Assembly (NCBI RefSeq): GCF_900176515.1
Contig: NZ_FWXV01000024.1
Coordinates: 1 to 63,819 of the forward strand
Origin: Kibdelosporangium aridum
GTDB lineage: Bacteria > Actinomycetota > Actinomycetes > Mycobacteriales > Pseudonocardiaceae
Direction: 5' to 3'
Length of the DNA stretch: 63,819 bases
A model generated the notes under the pieces. That model saw nothing but the letters and a program-made list of their open reading frames with translations, was not told the origin of the DNA and ran no database searches. The position numbers were made by a program, and so were the translations under genes. This document shows positions 61,571-63,819 of this stretch, piece by piece; the first letter of the stretch is position 1; each line of letters opens with the position of its first letter.

Positions 61571-62770
61571 TTGCCGAAAACATCATCCGTGCTGGTCAGG
61601 CGGCGTGGTGGTACTGGTTGAGGGTGCCGCCCAACCGTGGGTGTCGGCGGATGTCGAGTTGACTGATCTGGGCTGGATCGGTGATCGGCTCGGGCAGTGG
61701 TTGTAATGGTCGGGCGTTGGCGATGCCTTGGTGAGGTCGGTGCGAGTTGTAGAACCGCTCGTATTCACGGAGTGCGTGGAGCAGGTGTCGCTGGTTCCAG
61801 ATCAAGGTGCGATCGAGTAGTTCGTGTCGACAGGTCTGTACTCAGCGCTCGACGATCGAGTTCATCCTGGGCATCTGCACACCACTCAGCGCGACCTCGA
61901 TGCTGGCGTCGGCGAGGATGACGTCGAACAGGTGCGGAAATTTGCCGTCTCTGTCGCGGATCGGGAACCGTGCTCGGTAGCCGGCGTCCTCGAGATCCAT
62001 GACGAGGTTGCGGGCGGCTTGGGTCACCCACTCCGCGGTCGGATGCGGTGTGGCGCCGAGGATGCGGATCCTGCGGTGCGCGTGCTCGATCACGGCCAGC
62101 ACGTACATGCGGGCGCCGGTGAAGTCGCAGGCCAGCAGGACCTCGGCTTGGGAACGCAGGAACTGGGCCCACGTGCTGGACGCGCGTTCGGGTGCGGGGT
62201 CGATGCCGGCGTCGGCGAGAATCTGCCACACGGTCGATGCGGCGACTTTGATGCCGAGGACGAGGAGTTCGCCGTGGATGCGGCGGTAGCCCCAGCTGGG
62301 GTTCTCCTTGGCAAGGCGCAGAACCAGGACTCGGATAGACCGGATGGTGCGTGGTCGGCCCGGGCGTTTCGGCCGCGACATCCTGGCGTGGCGTCGGCGG
62401 AGTAGATCACGGTGCCAGCGCAGGATCGTGTCCGGGCGTACCAGCAGACGGAGCCTGTGCACGGTCTGGCGTGATAGCCGGTGTAGGAGCGCGGCGAGTA
62501 GGGCCCTGTCGGCCGGGCTGAATCGCACTCTGGTGTCGCGAGTTGCCGTTGCAGTATTCCGATCTGGTGGCGCAACGCGAGGATCTCGATGTCTTTGTCC
62601 CGGGTGCTCCTTGGGAGCAGGCGAACCAGGGCGAAGGTGTTGGTGAGGCCGAGGTAGGCCAATCGCAGCAGCACGGCCGGTCATCCTGCCGCAGGACCGC
62701 CTGCCATGAGGGGACAGCGCCGACGTCATCGCGTGTAGGGGCTGACCAGCACGGATGAGGTTTTCGGCAA
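61571..62770 (-). mobile_element. 1.2-kb DDE insertion sequence with 29-bp inverted repeats and a decayed transposase
   Basis: Terminal repeats 61571-61599 and 62742-62770 match at 28 of 29 positions (outer ends TTGCCGAAAA and TTTTCGGCAA). The transposase (62674 to 61596, minus strand) begins MLLRLAYLGLTNTFALVRLL and has an rve-type integrase core (CDFTGARMYVLAVIEH, RDRDGKF, MPRMNSIVER, FYNSHRPHQGIANARPL). One base is lost near 62535, and a TGA replaces the Trp of ERWVQTC at about 61839-61841, so this copy is probably inactive. No target duplication is visible. Confidence 0.85.
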
Positions 62771-63048
62771 GCGCAACGCAGTCGAAGATGTGCTCGATAG
62801 TCGAGCATGGAGATGTCGAGCATCGGGGTCTTGTTCTCATCGAGGATCCGTCGTCCTTCGGTCAGAGGTGCTCCCGGATCAGGAGCTTTCTGCGTTGTGA
62901 AGGTGCCTGGACCTTGGGTGAGGTTGTGGGCGATGAGCGTCGCGAGCCGCTCCGCCGAGTTCGAGGGTGATTTCGAAAGTCCCGGCAGGTAGACGACTGT
63001 CGGTGGCCGAACGGCGGATGCGTTGGATACCGAGCCCTGCTGTGGCAT
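62771..63048 (-). pseudogene. Unidentified gene truncated by the IS
   Basis: AGGAGG precedes ATG 63048. The visible protein (MPQQGSVSNASAVRPPTVVY, LPGLSKSPSNSAERLATLIA, LTEGRRILDENKTPMLDISM) reads into the IS right end at 62770 and is lost there. VVYLPGLS could be the first strand of an alpha/beta hydrolase, but that is weak. The gene differs from the proline iminopeptidase on the other side of the IS. Confidence 0.6.
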
Positions 63049-63402
63049 GGCACCTCCTAGGACAAATGGAGTAGCCATGTATCGGCACGTCAGAACAACC
63101 GTTACAGCGAGTCATCAACAAACCAGGTCGCCATCGTGCAGCCATTTCACCGCCAGTAACCCCCCGCGGGCTCGATACTCGTCGCCGCGGGAGGTATTGG
63201 GCTTTGGACATCCCGCCCCGTGGTGTCCGGCCGTTGAACGTGGCTGAGGCGAGCAACTGTGCTTTTGGGAGTCGCTGCGCTCATGAGCTACGGACGCCGG
63301 CATCGGTGTGGAGGCCGCCAACCATGGCGATGAGCACCTGCGAATTGTGTTTGACGACGTGAAGGTCGACACCGCAACGTCCGCTTATGGCTCCCCTTTA
63401 TG
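63049..63402. other. Noncoding stretch 3' of the right-edge IS110
   Basis: About 350 bases without a supported gene, between the truncated gene at 63048 and the C-terminal stop of the IS110 transposase at 63403. It probably contains the 3' end of that IS, but no boundary was identified. Confidence 0.4.
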
Positions 63403-63819
63403 TCAAGAGGCGGCTGGGAAGTGGGGGTTAGGCTGGGTTGTGGTGGGTCCGGGTAGTGGCTTGTCCGAAGAGCCGATGTCCGGGGGTAGGTCGGTCACGC
63501 TGGACTGGCGAGTCGTCCCGGAGTGCCCTCCCGGGCCTGCCGCTTGCCTGGTCTGCTGGTCGTGCACCATCCGGCGATAAACCACATTGGATAGTCGTCG
63601 TTTGAGTGCGCGCATGGCTTCCATCGAGGTCTTGCCCGCGGCCTTCTTCGCATCGAAGTAGATACGGCCTGGAGTGGCGTTGCGCAACTGAACGGCAGCC
63701 ATGATGTGCAAGGTCCGGTTGATGCGACGGTTGCCAGCGCGGGAGAGCCGGTGGCGCTGCTGCTGCCCGGAGGACGCATCAAGGGGCGCAGTGCCGTTCC
63801 AGGAGGCGAACCGGTCGCG
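63403..63819 (-). mobile_element. IS110-family transposase, C-terminal fragment running off the window
   Basis: Reading leftwards from the edge: RDRFASWNGTAPLDASSGQQ, RHRLSRAGNRRINRTLHIMA, AVQLRNATPGRIYFDAKKAA and ALKRRLSNVVYRRMVHDQ, then stop at 63403. This is the Transposase_20 half of an IS110-type transposase, including the conserved SG after LDAS. It fits the same subfamily as the N-terminal fragment at 1-126. Confidence 0.85.

Noticed and set aside
1..63819. CRISPR array, rRNA or tRNA genes
   Set aside because: No regularly spaced direct repeats of CRISPR type and no tRNA or rRNA signatures were found on reading both strands.

Overview
The window is high-GC DNA with actinomycete gene content: XRE regulators with MmyB-like or DUF5753-like domains, SARP/BTAD regulators, Tat and lipoprotein signals, many GTG starts and RBS motifs close to AGGAGG. 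The flavour suggests a filamentous actinomycete, perhaps Pseudonocardiales, but no rRNA or tRNA gene is present to fix the genus. Family names come from reading the proteins and from memory; no database search was run.

Layout. 1-24 kb is a chromosomal accessory region of small self-regulated units: TetR with amidohydrolase; two MmyB-like XRE regulators; a Tat-exported NTF2-like protein and an Atu4866-like lipoprotein; a two-component system beside a wrecked secreted hydrolase; a SARP-like regulator and a trypsin-like protease; MerR with a serine hydrolase; a frameshifted ECF sigma factor with its membrane partner; TetR with an SDR epimerase and a crotonase. Mobile DNA is scattered through it: IS110 elements (one intact), an IS3 orfA relic, an ISL3 relic and a decayed Tn554-like integrase plus DUF6262 pair. 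24-27 kb is gene-poor and decayed.

27-45 kb holds regulators and cargo: a SUFU-domain protein, two XRE/DUF5753 regulators with small partners, two XRE-TPR regulators bracketing a Nudix, CYTH, aldo/keto reductase and radical SAM set, an HxlR regulator, an unusual MFS-GGDEF fusion and a BTAD regulator. 45-48.8 kb looks like the leading region of a conjugative element. It has an AT-rich stretch with direct repeats, then four genes including an ArdC-like antirestriction protein and a methylase-like protein without a visible catalytic motif. Three of these genes are preceded by copies of the same hairpin-plus-tail element. 48.8-60.7 kb is a tightly overlapping minus-strand operon for a type IV secretion-like conjugation apparatus (VirB2-, VirB3-, VirB4-, VirB6- and VirD4-like proteins, an NlpC/P60 wall hydrolase and a replication-relaxation protein). 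No relaxase or integrase dedicated to this element is visible.

61-63.8 kb is IS debris: a proline iminopeptidase start cut off by a 1.2-kb IS, another truncated gene on the far side, and the C-terminal end of an IS110 transposase. The window also opens with the N-terminal end of an IS110 transposase in the same orientation.

A recurring theme is one-base disruptions, several in G or C runs, in otherwise recognisable genes. These may be genuine decay or uncorrected assembly errors, and this matters for every pseudogene call below. The best candidates for something new are the three-copy leader element (45.3-47.8 kb), the MFS-GGDEF fusion (40.5-43.1 kb) and RBS-masking hairpins in front of two different IS110 transposases.
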